DNA of 58,568 nt from assembly GCA_013215605.1 (NCBI GenBank), contig JABSQW010000072.1:1-58568 (forward strand). Reading direction: 5' to 3'. The notes below the pieces were generated by a model, which worked only from the letters and a program-made list of their open reading frames with translations, was not told the DNA's origin and made no database searches. Made by a program: the position numbers and the translations under genes. Below, in pieces: positions 18,707-27,294 of the stretch (position 1 is the first letter of the stretch; each line of letters starts with the position of its first letter). The DNA is from Myxococcales bacterium. GTDB lineage: Bacteria > Myxococcota_A > UBA9160 > SMWR01.

Positions 18707-20805
18707 GAGTCAGGACCCGAGTCCATCTCGGTCGGTGGTCGGGGCTGAGCTTCGTTCGCGTGCAGCATCTCGGCGATGGCGTCGGCGAGATCCGATTCGC
18801 CCGATTCGCGCGCGAGCTGCTGGGCGCGCCGGTACTGTACGGTCGCTTCGCGCGGACGACCGGCGCGATCGAGCGCACTCGCCAACAACGTGACGAAGCC
18901 CGGATCCCCGGGTTCGAGGCGAACCGCGGACGAGAAGTGCTTGGCGGCGCCTCTGCCGTCGTCCATGTGGAGAAGCAGTTTTCCAAGATGGGCGTGTACC
19001 AGCGCGCGGTCCGGGTCGAGCGCGAGTGCGGCTTCGAGGTGGCGCTGCGCGCTCGCGAACTTGCCCGTCTCTACGAGCGTCACCCCGAGGTTCGCGTGAG
19101 CGTCGACCTGATCTGGCTCGAGATCGAGCGCGCGTTCGAAGCGATCGATGGCCTCATCGACGCGTCCAACGCGGACGAGCACCATTCCGAAGTTCACGTG
19201 AAGACCCGGGACCTCAGACTCCAGCGACAGAGCCGTGTCGTACGCGGCAACCGCATCCGGGTGACGGTCCTGAAGGTAGAGCGCCTGGGCGAGTCCTCCG
19301 TGCCAGACGCCGAAGCGGGGCTTCTTTCGCAGCGCCCTCCGGTAGTGGTATTCGGCTTCACGCGGGCGCCCGAGACGCAGGTGCATCTCGCCCATCGCCG
19401 CGTGAGCGAAGGCCGCGCTCGGAACGATCCGAAGCGCGGTCACGAGGTGAGCGGTAGCATCCCGATAACGCTGCTTGCGGACCAGCTCCTCGCCCATGTT
19501 GATGTGCGCAACGTAGTTGTCGGTGGTGACGGAGAGCGCGTGTTCGAAGAGGGTGAGCGTGTCGCGCCACACCCGGATCTGCAGTGAAGTCGCTACGCCG
19601 AAGCCAAGCAGCGACGCGACCGCCAGCGCGGCGACGGGACGCCGCCACCCCGGTCGTGTCGCGATGACGTCGCGCATGCAGAACACGACGGCGATCGCGA
19701 GACCGATCATCGGCAGATACGTGTACCGATCCGCGCGGGCCTGCGCACCGACCTGCACGAGGCCGATCACCGGAACGAGCATCCCCAGGAACCACAGCCA
19801 GCCAACGAGTAGATACGGCCGCTTCGCGTATCCGAGCCCGGCGAAGAGGGTCGCGAGGAGGAGCGCCGCAGCGGCGAGCACCGCTCGCCACACCTCGAGC
19901 TTCGCGCCCGGATGCGGATAGAAGACGGCGAGGTCACTCGGCCAGACGGACTTCGCCACATACCACACCGCGGACTCGGCCGCGTTCCCGACGCGCAGCG
20001 CCGGCGAGAGATGGTCGAGCGATTGGACGGCTTCCCAGCTCCCCTGCGCTGCAAGGGTGACCGCGCTCGCGATTGCAGCGAGCCCGAACAACGGAAGCTT
20101 CTCCACCACCACACCGCGCAAGCGGTTGAGATCGAGCTGGGCTGGCGCGTCGGCACGCTGCACGCGGGCGAGGGGCCAGACATCGAGAAGCAGCAGAACG
20201 AACGGCAGCGTCACGAGTGTTGGCTTCGCCATCAGACCGAGCGCGAGCAACCCGACCAGCGCGGCGTAGGGGCGCCAGCGGCCGCGGCTCAGCGACGCGT
20301 CGGCGCTCACGACGACGTACCGCGCATACGCGAGCAGGGCGAGCGCGAAGCACAGTCCGCTCAGCACATCGCGGCGGTACGACGCCCACACCACCGACTC
20401 GACGTGAAGAGGATGCAGCGCGAAGATCCCCGCCACCATCGCGCTCGACCACAGATGTCCCGTGAGTCGGCGCAGCGCCGCGAAGAGTGCGACCGCAGCC
20501 GCCGCGTGAAGGAGCAGACTCGTCGCGTGGAACGCCCACGCCTCGACCCCGAAGAGCTCGGCGTCCAGCATCCACGAGAGCCGCGTCAGGGGAAACCAGT
20601 TGGCTCCGTGGAACGACGAGAATGCCCAGCCGATGCTCTGCGGAGTGAGCCCGGCGCGAACCTGGAGGTGATCCGTGATGTAGAGATCATCGTCGTAGGC
20701 AATGAATTCGTTACCCGGCCACGGATAGAACTCCGGCGCGTAGGCGGCGAGGATCGCCAGGGCGAGGACGGCCGAGATCGCGACGTGGCTCGAGCGGAAA
20801 TTCAC
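18703..20805 (-). CDS. TMTC-like polytopic GT-C-type protein with TPR domain
   Basis: A 700-residue protein. The first 390 residues contain about ten membrane helices; the last 300 hold about seven tetratricopeptide repeats (for example AHANLGVTLVETGKFASAQ). The membrane part has FIAYDDDLYITDH in the first external loop, HPLHVESVVWASYRRDVLSG, AVFYPHPG and ADRYTYLPMIGLA, the pattern of bacterial relatives of TMTC O-mannosyltransferases (GT-C fold, DD motif in the first loop). It probably transfers a sugar from a polyprenyl-phosphate donor outside the cytoplasmic membrane; donor and acceptor are unknown. GTG 20805 has GAGG seven bases upstream. It shares subtype motifs with the gene at 57059 and is one of four family members here. 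Confidence 0.82.
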   Translation of the reverse strand: MNFRSSHVAISAVLALAILAAYAPEFYPWPGNEFIAYDDDLYITDHLQVRAGLTPQSIGWAFSSFHGANWFPLTRLSWMLDAELFGVEAWAFHATSLLLHAAAAVALFAALRRLTGHLWSSAMVAGIFALHPLHVESVVWASYRRDVLSGLCFALALLAYARYVVVSADASLSRGRWRPYAALVGLLALGLMAKPTLVTLPFVLLLLDVWPLARVQRADAPAQLDLNRLRGVVVEKLPLFGLAAIASAVTLAAQGSWEAVQSLDHLSPALRVGNAAESAVWYVAKSVWPSDLAVFYPHPGAKLEVWRAVLAAAALLLATLFAGLGYAKRPYLLVGWLWFLGMLVPVIGLVQVGAQARADRYTYLPMIGLAIAVVFCMRDVIATRPGWRRPVAALAVASLLGFGVATSLQIRVWRDTLTLFEHALSVTTDNYVAHINMGEELVRKQRYRDATAHLVTALRIVPSAAFAHAAMGEMHLRLGRPREAEYHYRRALRKKPRFGVWHGGLAQALYLQDRHPDAVAAYDTALSLESEVPGLHVNFGMVLVRVGRVDEAIDRFERALDLEPDQVDAHANLGVTLVETGKFASAQRHLEAALALDPDRALVHAHLGKLLLHMDDGRGAAKHFSSAVRLEPGDPGFVTLLASALDRAGRPREATVQYRRAQQLARESGESDLADAIAEMLHANEAQPRPPTEMDSGPDS

Positions 20806-21035
20806 GCGGACCTCGTCATGGGGGCCGGAGTGTAGCCCCGACCCCTGCGCCCGGGGGGCGATCCGCTTCGCAGAAGCCGGTCGCTGCTTCGAGGATTCCT
20901 ACCGCCACAAAGACGCGATCGAGTACACCCTGTAGGCGGGGACGACACCAAGATCCTCGAGCTCCTCGAGAAGTCGGGCGGCTACCGCGCAGGTCAGCCT
21001 CTCTCATCGATCGCCGGTCGGCGCGGTGCGTTGTC

Positions 21036-21055
21036 GGTGACAGACGTCTGTCGCC
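21036..21055. promoter_or_regulatory. Near-perfect 20-bp palindrome, possible operator
   Basis: GACAGACGTCTGTC at 21039-21052 is a perfect 14-bp palindrome, extended on both sides by GC pairs and one G-T mismatch to 20 bp. It lies in the 295-base gap between the aldo/keto reductase stop and the TMTC-like gene start. The rest of that gap shows no gene. It could be a transcription-factor site or a small terminator; no regulator gene adjoins. Confidence 0.35.
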
Positions 21056-21100
21056 TCGGCCGATTGATCGACGGCCCTGCAGACCGCTCGAGTCGAGCGT

Positions 21101-22096
21101 CTAGAACATGCCGCGCTGGTGTCCCTTGATCGGGTGCGGCTGGTAGGGCGCCTCCAACGCGGCTGCTTCTTCGTCGGTCAGCTCGATGTCGAGCGCACCG
21201 AGGGCATCGTCGAAGTGCTCGAGCTTCGTCGCCCCGATGATCGGCGCTGTGACCGAGGGTTGGCGCAGCAGCCAAGCCAACGCGACCTGGGGCATCGAGG
21301 CCCCCCGCTTCTCGGCCACGCTGCGAACGGCCTCGACCACGTCCCAGTCGGACGCCTGGTCGTAGAGGTAGCTCGAGATCTCGTCGGATCCAGCGCGGGT
21401 GGTCGATTCCCGGTCGTCGAGCGAGCTGCGCTTGCCGCCGAGCAATCCGCGAGCAAGCGGCGACCAGGGAATCGACCCCAGTCCCTCGGTCTCGCACAGC
21501 GGCAGCATCTCGCGCTCTTCCTCGCGGTAGATGAGGTTGTAGTGGTTCTGCACGCTCACGAACCGCGCCCAGCCGTTGCGCTCGGAGACTGAAAGAGCGC
21601 GCATCAATTCCCACGCGAACATCGAGCTCGCCCCGAGATAGCGGACCTTCCCCTGGGTTACGAGGTGTTGGAGCGCCGCCAGCGTCTCTTCGATGGGCGT
21701 GTTCCGGTCGACCCGATGGATCTGGTAGAGATCGATGCAATCGACGCCGAGACGTCGGAGACTCGCCTCGCACGCCTGTTGAATGTGCTTTCGCGAGAGG
21801 CCGCCCATGTTGGGCCGCTTGTTCAGCGGCATGAAGACCTTCGTCGCTAGGACGCACTCGTCGAGATTCGCGTACTCGCGTAGCGCCCGTCCCGTGACCT
21901 CCTCACTGGCACCGAGCGAGTACCCGTCGGCTGTGTCGAAGAAGTTGACACCCGCCTCGACGGCCCGGCGGAAGAAGGGCTTCGCATTCGCTTCTTCGAG
22001 CACCCACGGCCGCCACTCGGGTGTCCCGTAGCTCATGCATCCGAGACAGAGGCGCGAGACACGGAGACCCGTCGTTCCAAGGCGTACGTATTTCAT
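21101..22096 (-). CDS. Aldo/keto reductase
   Basis: A 331-residue NADPH-dependent aldo/keto reductase with a (beta/alpha)8 barrel. The catalytic tetrad is intact: Asp54 and Tyr59 in FFDTADGYSLGASEE, Lys86 in VLATKVF, and His127 in DLYQIHRVD. The C-terminal cofactor region has IPWSPLARGLLGG and PIIGATKLEH. It resembles the YajO/Tas-like group acting on broad carbonyl substrates or sugars. The start ATG 22096 is strongly supported by AGGAGG seven bases upstream. The metallophosphoesterase gene lies 128 bases upstream on the same strand, so cotranscription is possible. Confidence 0.92.
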   Translation of the reverse strand: MKYVRLGTTGLRVSRLCLGCMSYGTPEWRPWVLEEANAKPFFRRAVEAGVNFFDTADGYSLGASEEVTGRALREYANLDECVLATKVFMPLNKRPNMGGLSRKHIQQACEASLRRLGVDCIDLYQIHRVDRNTPIEETLAALQHLVTQGKVRYLGASSMFAWELMRALSVSERNGWARFVSVQNHYNLIYREEEREMLPLCETEGLGSIPWSPLARGLLGGKRSSLDDRESTTRAGSDEISSYLYDQASDWDVVEAVRSVAEKRGASMPQVALAWLLRQPSVTAPIIGATKLEHFDDALGALDIELTDEEAAALEAPYQPHPIKGHQRGMF

Positions 22097-22224
22097 CCTT
22101 CGTCCTCCTTCGTGTCGATTCCGACGCGGGGAATGATACGCGGATGGGGCGGAAATCCGGAACATCGTCGGATTCGCACCGGCCGACTCGTCGACACGCG
22201 AAACTGGCGGCTGCGTCCCCGGGG

Positions 22225-23454
22225 TCAGGCGGCAACGACGTCTGGCTTCGGTTCCGGTCGTCTCGCGCGCAACACGAGCTCGGTGATCTCGGCCGGCGCA
22301 AACAGCCGCATCGGCGGTCCCCAGAACCCCGAGCCGCGGCTCACGTAGAGCTGGGAATCTCCGAGGCGGTAGTGCCCCGCCAGCCATGGGATCGCGAGCC
22401 TCACCAGGTAGTGGAACGGCCAGATCTGCCCGCCGTGAGTGTGTCCTGAGATCTGCAGATCGATACCGAGCCGCGCGGCCCGCTTGAACGTGGAGGGATC
22501 GTGCGCGAGCAGTACCGCCGGTCGCGACGCGTCGCGACCCGCGACAGCGGCCGGTAGATCTTCCCCGCCCGATCCGAGCATGTCGCCTCTGTGGTCGTCG
22601 ACGCCGATCAGATCGAAGCTCGCAATGCCGTCGCGAATTTCGACTCGGCGGTTGCGGAGCACCGTCAACCCGAGCTCGGCGACCTTCGCCGCCCAGTCGT
22701 CGGCGCCCGAGTAGTGGTCGTGGTTCCCCGTCACGAAGTAGACACCGTGACGCCCCTCGAGACCGGAGAAAGGTGCCACGGCCGGCGCGAGACCGGGCAC
22801 GCGACCATCGACGAGATCGCCCGTCAGTGCGACAAGATCCGCGTCGAGTTCGTTCACGCGGCGCGTGAGGCGCTCGGCGAAACGGCGTCCGATCAGCGGA
22901 CCGATGTGGATGTCGCTGATCTGCGCGATGCGAAATCCGTCGAGCGCACGCGGCCAGCGCGGCAGCTCGAGCTCGATGCGCACCAACCTCGGCGGTCCGA
23001 GCCCCGAGCGCAGCGCCGCCGCGGAAGCGACAGCAGCCATCGCGAGGACCACCACCGCGCGCTGCGTGGCGAGTGACGTCTCGCCCGGGTCGCCCAGCTC
23101 GGCTGTCGCGGCCGCTCCGGCGAAGAGGAAGAGCAGCAGGTCCGACGCACCGAGGATCACGACCAGCAGGAAGCTCGTGCCCATCCAGAGAGCGGCCGGC
23201 GCGGCGAACACCCGCGCGATCGAAAGCGGCAACGTCCGCTCGGCGATGGGTCCGGCGACCAGGCAGCTAGCGAGCAGTACGACGATCCCCGTCGCGAGAC
23301 TCCTCCAGGGCGCACCGAGCCCCGGCTCGACGATCAGGCGCTCGACCATGTAGACGTGGGCACCGAACAGCAACCCCGCGGCGAGCGCCGCGAAGACGAG
23401 CATCGCCAAAACGGTTCCAGACCGCACGGCCCGCGAAGTTTCCGAAGAAGACAC
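22225..23454 (-). CDS. Membrane-anchored metallophosphoesterase (YkuE/YaeI-like)
   Basis: About 409 residues. The N-terminal part has four or five membrane helices, beginning LAMLVFAALAAGLLFG, and the C-terminal 250 residues are a calcineurin-like phosphoesterase with all metal motifs: ISDIHIGP, LTGDLVDG, GNHDHY, LLAHDPS and SGHTHGGQ. Family members include phospholipid and cyclic-nucleotide phosphoesterases; lipid or undecaprenyl-linked substrates are plausible for a membrane form, but this is inference. GTG 23454 is my preferred start; TTG 23508 is also open and ATG 23403 is possible, though the latter begins inside the first helix. It is divergent from the SDR gene. Confidence 0.85.
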   Translation of the reverse strand: MSSSETSRAVRSGTVLAMLVFAALAAGLLFGAHVYMVERLIVEPGLGAPWRSLATGIVVLLASCLVAGPIAERTLPLSIARVFAAPAALWMGTSFLLVVILGASDLLLFLFAGAAATAELGDPGETSLATQRAVVVLAMAAVASAAALRSGLGPPRLVRIELELPRWPRALDGFRIAQISDIHIGPLIGRRFAERLTRRVNELDADLVALTGDLVDGRVPGLAPAVAPFSGLEGRHGVYFVTGNHDHYSGADDWAAKVAELGLTVLRNRRVEIRDGIASFDLIGVDDHRGDMLGSGGEDLPAAVAGRDASRPAVLLAHDPSTFKRAARLGIDLQISGHTHGGQIWPFHYLVRLAIPWLAGHYRLGDSQLYVSRGSGFWGPPMRLFAPAEITELVLRARRPEPKPDVVAA

Positions 23455-23589
23455 AACCGCAGGATACCCATCCGCAACCTGGCGCAACTTGGGGACGTTC
23501 CACGCCAACTTGGGGGCGATCCAACTCGACCCAGGTCGGGTCGCGAAGTCCTTCCCCTTCGGAGAGGGAGGACGGTAAGATCCCGTCCC

Positions 23590-24348
23590 ATGGAACTTCG
23601 TCTCGACGGGAAGGTCGCGCTGGTCACTGGCGGATCGCGCGGAATTGGACTGCAGATCGCGCGGGTGTACGCGGAGGCCGGTGCAAAGCTGATGATCACC
23701 TCGCGCAAGGCGGAAGCTTGCGAGAAAGCCGCTGCCAGCATCGACGGCGAGGTCGCGTGGGCGCCGAGCAACGTCGGCAAGCTCGACGATGCGGAGCGAG
23801 TGATCGACGCGACGCTCGATCGCTTCGGCGCGCTCGACATCCTCGTCAACAACGCCGCGACGAACCCCTACGCGGGACCGGCGATCGACGTCGATCTACC
23901 GCGCTGGGAAAAGACGATCTCCGTGAACCTGACCGCACCGATGTTCTGGACCCAGCTCGCCTGGCGACGCGCGATGAAGAAAGGCGGCGGCGTGGTCATC
24001 AACCTCTCGTCCGTCGGCGGACTCGCCACCAGCCCGATCCTCGGCGTGTACGACGTCACGAAGGCCGCCCTCATCCATCTGACGATGCAGCTCGCCGCGG
24101 AGCTCGCCCCCCAGGTTCGCGTCAACGCCATCGCACCCGGCCTCATCAAGACCGACTTCGCGCGAGTGTTGTGGGACGAAGGGCGGGGCGAGAAGGTCGC
24201 GAAGGCCTACCCCCTCGGCCGACTGGGCGAAACCCAGGACATCGCGGGCGCCGCGTTGTTCCTCGCGTCCGAATCGGGGAGCTGGATCACGGGGCAGACG
24301 CTGGTGCTCGACGGCGGCGGACTGGTCGCGTTCAAAACGGTCGCGTGA
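23590..24348 (+). CDS. Short-chain dehydrogenase/reductase (SDR)
   Basis: A 252-residue classical SDR. The cofactor loop TGGSRGIG is at residues 13-20, NNAA at 87-90, and the catalytic Ser141, Tyr154 and Lys158 are in SSVGG and YDVTK. VNAIAPGLIKTDF and the C-terminal GSWITGQTLVLDGGG are standard. It oxidises or reduces a hydroxyl or carbonyl with NAD(P)H; the FabG-like sequence with KTDFARVLWDEG suggests an acyl or alcohol substrate as in many SDRs of lipid-degrading bacteria, but the substrate is not determined. The ATG lies about 20 bases after a GGGAGGACGG stretch, so the ribosome binding site is poor. Confidence 0.93.
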   Translation: MELRLDGKVALVTGGSRGIGLQIARVYAEAGAKLMITSRKAEACEKAAASIDGEVAWAPSNVGKLDDAERVIDATLDRFGALDILVNNAATNPYAGPAIDVDLPRWEKTISVNLTAPMFWTQLAWRRAMKKGGGVVINLSSVGGLATSPILGVYDVTKAALIHLTMQLAAELAPQVRVNAIAPGLIKTDFARVLWDEGRGEKVAKAYPLGRLGETQDIAGAALFLASESGSWITGQTLVLDGGGLVAFKTVA

Positions 24349-24503
24349 TCGGGCAAGACCGCTTCGTCCCCCAAGCCAACCTCCCGCTGTCGGCGACGCA
24401 CATCTCGCGAATCTCGTCGCGGAGATCACGGGGGCGGAAGGAATTCCGGAGAACGTTCGCGTCCGCGGCGGCGGACGAGCGTGCTCTGATCGCGAGAGAC
24501 TAC

Positions 24504-24523
24504 AAAAAATAATCGATATTTTT
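24504..24523. other. AT-rich inverted repeat in the SDR/aldolase gap
   Basis: AAAAAT and ATTTTT arms separated by seven bases form an AT-only hairpin in the 206-base gap between two convergent genes, unusual in such GC-rich surroundings. It may help terminate transcription. Just upstream (about 24392-24470) one plus-strand frame reads GDAHLANLVAEITGAEG, which looks protein-like but is not attached to a start or to a longer gene. Confidence 0.35.
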
Positions 24524-24554
24524 CAAAAGGTTAGAGGAAGAGTTGCCGGTGTGT

Positions 24555-25571
24555 CTACCAGCCGCGCAGGTCGATGGGCCAGCTTTCGACGACGCCCTCG
24601 CCCGACACCAGATGCACCCGTTCGTGGTAGGCGACGGTGGGATCGACGTGTGCCGGAACGACGCGAATGCGATCGCCGACCCGAGGCAGCGCGACGGCTT
24701 CGCGGTCATCGCCCTCGGCGCGACCGAACGTGACGTGTTCGTCGGAGCAGAACCACACGCGGTAGCCGTCGATCGTCGGATCGCCGTGATCCATGCCAAG
24801 CGCCTTGAGCCCGCAGTCGGCGACCGCGTAGTTGGAGGAACGGGAGATCACGGTGGCGAGGAGGAATAGCGCCGGTCGGAATGGCGATCCGATCTTTGCG
24901 TACGCGGTGTCCATGAGAGCGTACGAGCCGGCCTGGATCTCTGTCGCGAAGCCGTTGCACGCGTAGCTCCCGGTGCCGCCGGCGGAGATGACGTCGCCCC
25001 CGACGTCGGCGTGTGCAGCGGCGAGGCGATCCATCGACGCGGCGACGATACCGGCGCGTTCGCCGGCGTCTTCGATCAGCATGGCGTGCCCCTCGTAGCC
25101 CATCACACCACGCACTTCGAGCTTCTTCCTGCGGGCGAGGTCTGCGAGCGACCCGGCTCGATCGGGATCGCAGCCGCAGCGAGGCAGTCCGACGTTGACA
25201 TCGATGAGCACTTCGCGAACGCCACCCATCGCAGCGGCGTCGATCGTCTCCTCCGAATCGACCGCGACGGTCACACGGGCGTCGAGCGCACCGAGACGTC
25301 GAGCGTCGAGCACCTCGTTCGCGAGCAGGAGGTCGTCGCCGAGGCCTGCACGCGCGAGGCCCTCCATTTCCCGCACGGTCGCACACGTGAACCCGCGGTG
25401 ACCGAGCTTCGACTGGCGCCGCGCGAGCTCGCTGCACTTGTGGGCCTTCACGTGCGGGCGGAGTCGCGGACCCGGTAGCGCCTCGGACATGACTTTCAGG
25501 TTGTGGTCGAGCGTCGCGGCATCGAGCAGGAGCGCCGGGGTCGGGAGATCGTCGATGAAGTTCCCCGTCAC
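24555..25571 (-). CDS. D-threonine aldolase (fold-type III PLP enzyme)
   Basis: About 338 residues of the alanine racemase-like N-terminal domain family. DLPTPALLLDAATLDHNL begins the barrel, and RPHVKAHKCSE carries the PLP lysine (Lys42). AGGTGSY and the C-terminal CSDEHVTFGRAEGDD are conserved in D-threonine aldolases and D-serine dehydratases. The metal pair reads His308-x-Asp310 (PAHVDP), the form I associate with D-threonine aldolase; D-serine dehydratases have His-x-Cys. It would cleave D-threonine-type beta-hydroxy amino acids to glycine and an aldehyde, with a divalent metal. GTG 25571 follows GGGGGTGG by seven bases; an open frame extends to 25691. Confidence 0.85.
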   Translation of the reverse strand: MTGNFIDDLPTPALLLDAATLDHNLKVMSEALPGPRLRPHVKAHKCSELARRQSKLGHRGFTCATVREMEGLARAGLGDDLLLANEVLDARRLGALDARVTVAVDSEETIDAAAMGGVREVLIDVNVGLPRCGCDPDRAGSLADLARRKKLEVRGVMGYEGHAMLIEDAGERAGIVAASMDRLAAAHADVGGDVISAGGTGSYACNGFATEIQAGSYALMDTAYAKIGSPFRPALFLLATVISRSSNYAVADCGLKALGMDHGDPTIDGYRVWFCSDEHVTFGRAEGDDREAVALPRVGDRIRVVPAHVDPTVAYHERVHLVSGEGVVESWPIDLRGW

Positions 25572-25701
25572 GTAGCCACCCCCGTCTTTCGCAACCATCC
25601 CCATCCAGAGCCACCGGGGTTCACCCGAAGTGGACCACGGGAACGCCCGAGTCGATCGTTTGCAGTCGATTTGCGGATCGAATCCACCCATTCGACGCAG
25701 C

Positions 25702-26037
25702 GTGAAGAAAGATTACGACGCCATTGGTATCGGCGCCGGCTCGGCGGGCCGGGCGGCCGCGCTCGACTTGCCTGAAGCGACTCCAGGGAGCTCGGGGACG
25801 CTCGGGCCCCAAGCGATTGCGGCCCTCGATCGGCATGGAACCGCGGCGAATCGTCCCGTCGAGCGGTGCGAGGTCTCCAGCGCGCGCGAAGTGTGCGGCG
25901 GCCGACAGGCTCTGGTTCGTTCCCTGTATAGTCGTCGCGTGCTCGTCTCTCCGGGTTTCCGAGAGCTCGATTCGGCTGCATTCGCCCGCGAGAAGAAGCG
26001 AAGTCAGCGATTCCCGGCGTTCTTCCCCTCGCGCTGA
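25702..26037 (+). pseudogene. Possible remnant of an FAD/NAD-binding oxidoreductase gene
   Basis: A frame starting at GTG 25702 opens with KKDYDAIGIGAGSAGRAAAL, a near-perfect FAD-binding Rossmann start (Gly-x-Gly-x-x-Gly) like the N-termini of pyridine-nucleotide-disulfide oxidoreductases. After about 27 residues the similarity stops, and the rest to the stop at 26037 shows no oxidoreductase motif. This suggests a gene broken by a large deletion soon after its start. The whole stretch 25572-26082 otherwise holds no gene; a TATAGT near 25928 might be a promoter -10 for the hydrolase downstream. Confidence 0.4.
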
Positions 26038-26082
26038 GCCAGGGGCGCTCATCTAATCGAAACACCGGACACGGAGCCGTCA

Positions 26083-27177
26083 ATGACCGTTCGATCTCTG
26101 TCCACCGCGAGCTATCCGCGGTCTGTCGTCCTCCTTGGGCTGGCTTGTCTGGCCTGCACGCTCACACTTTCTCCCGAAGCGGTCAGTGCCGGCGGGATCG
26201 GCCTCGCGCGCGAAGTCTTCGTCGACACCTCTCGCCCGACCAAGGCGAGCCCGCCCTTCGAAGGGGAAGCGGTGCGGCGACTCGACACGTGGATCTGGTA
26301 TCCCGCGGACACCGATACCGGCGAGCCCGTCGCCGATGCTCCGCTGGGCAAAGGCTCACCGTGGCCTTTGATCGTGTACAGCCACGGCACCTATGGCCAG
26401 CCCAACAACGCGACGCACTTCATCGAGTATCTCGCGAGTCGCGGCTACGTGGTCGCGGCGCCGGCCTTTCCGCTGACCTCGCGCATTGCACACACGAAGT
26501 TGCCGGCCGCCGACGTCAGTGACGCCGGCAACCAGCCGGGAGACGTCAGCTTCGTGATCGACTCGCTCCTCGCGCACCCGCAGTACGGCCCCGCGATCGA
26601 CGCCGCGCGGATCGGTGCGACGGGCATCTCGCTCGGCGGAATCACGACCTACTTCGCGAGCTTCGGCTACCCGACCCTCGACCCGAGGATCAAGGCGAGT
26701 GCGCCCATTGCGGGAGGCGACCCTCCGTACGCTTCGTTGAGTTTCGGCCTCGGTTTCGAGGGCACGGTCTACGCTCCCGTCTCCGTCCCCGCGCTGTTGC
26801 TGGTGGGCGACGCCGACATCTTTTCCTCCACCACCGGCGGACCCGCGGCCGCCTACGCGCGCTTGAAGGCTCCCAAGTACATGGTCGAGATCCGCGATGC
26901 GCCCCACGTCTGGTTCGGCAACCGCGCGAACGTGCCACCGGAAAACCGCAACCCCGACTGTTTGTTCTTCGAGGACCAGACGGACATGGTTCTGCCCATG
27001 TGCGCCGAACGCCGACCCCTGATCGACCCCGCTCGCCAGAAGACGATCGTGCGCCATGCGCTCCTCGCCTTCTTCGACGCGTACCTGAAGGATGATGCCG
27101 AGGCGCTGTCGCGCATCGGATCCATCGGAAAGACCTTCGACGAGGTCACCCTCCACCGGAAGCTTTCGAAGCCGTGA
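26083..27177 (+). CDS. Secreted alpha/beta hydrolase (dienelactone hydrolase/PAF-acetylhydrolase-like)
   Basis: A 364-residue protein with an N-terminal signal peptide (hydrophobic 14-27, cleavage likely after VSA near residue 36). The hydrolase fold is clear: PLIVYSHGTYGQ gives the oxyanion loop, IGATGISLGG holds the nucleophile Ser183, LLVGDADIF the acid, and IRDAPHVWFG the His. This arrangement resembles secreted esterases of the PAF-acetylhydrolase and polyester-hydrolase group. Cysteines near the C-terminus (NPDCLFF, LPMCAER) may form a disulfide outside the cytoplasm. The substrate is unknown; an extracellular ester is likely. Confidence 0.82.
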   Translation: MTVRSLSTASYPRSVVLLGLACLACTLTLSPEAVSAGGIGLAREVFVDTSRPTKASPPFEGEAVRRLDTWIWYPADTDTGEPVADAPLGKGSPWPLIVYSHGTYGQPNNATHFIEYLASRGYVVAAPAFPLTSRIAHTKLPAADVSDAGNQPGDVSFVIDSLLAHPQYGPAIDAARIGATGISLGGITTYFASFGYPTLDPRIKASAPIAGGDPPYASLSFGLGFEGTVYAPVSVPALLLVGDADIFSSTTGGPAAAYARLKAPKYMVEIRDAPHVWFGNRANVPPENRNPDCLFFEDQTDMVLPMCAERRPLIDPARQKTIVRHALLAFFDAYLKDDAEALSRIGSIGKTFDEVTLHRKLSKP

Positions 27178-27294
27178 TCGCGTCCCCAGTGCTCACGCGG
27201 GCCGGCGGGCCACGGTTCGCGCCAAACGGCCGACAGCCCCCACCGACCACCAGCCTGCGACCGACGAGCACCGCGATTCCGGTCGACGAGGGAA

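Noticed and set aside
20806..21035. Coding-like plus-strand phrases (for example GDDTKILELLEKSGGY) between the TMTC-like and aldo/keto reductase genes
   Set aside because: Stops interrupt every frame within a few dozen codons and no start with a ribosome binding site is present.
24346..24512. A short plus-strand ORF after the SDR gene ending ADERALIARDYKK
   Set aside because: It has no ribosome binding site and no similarity I can name; a different frame there (GDAHLANLVAEITGAEG) looks equally protein-like, so neither is supported as a gene.
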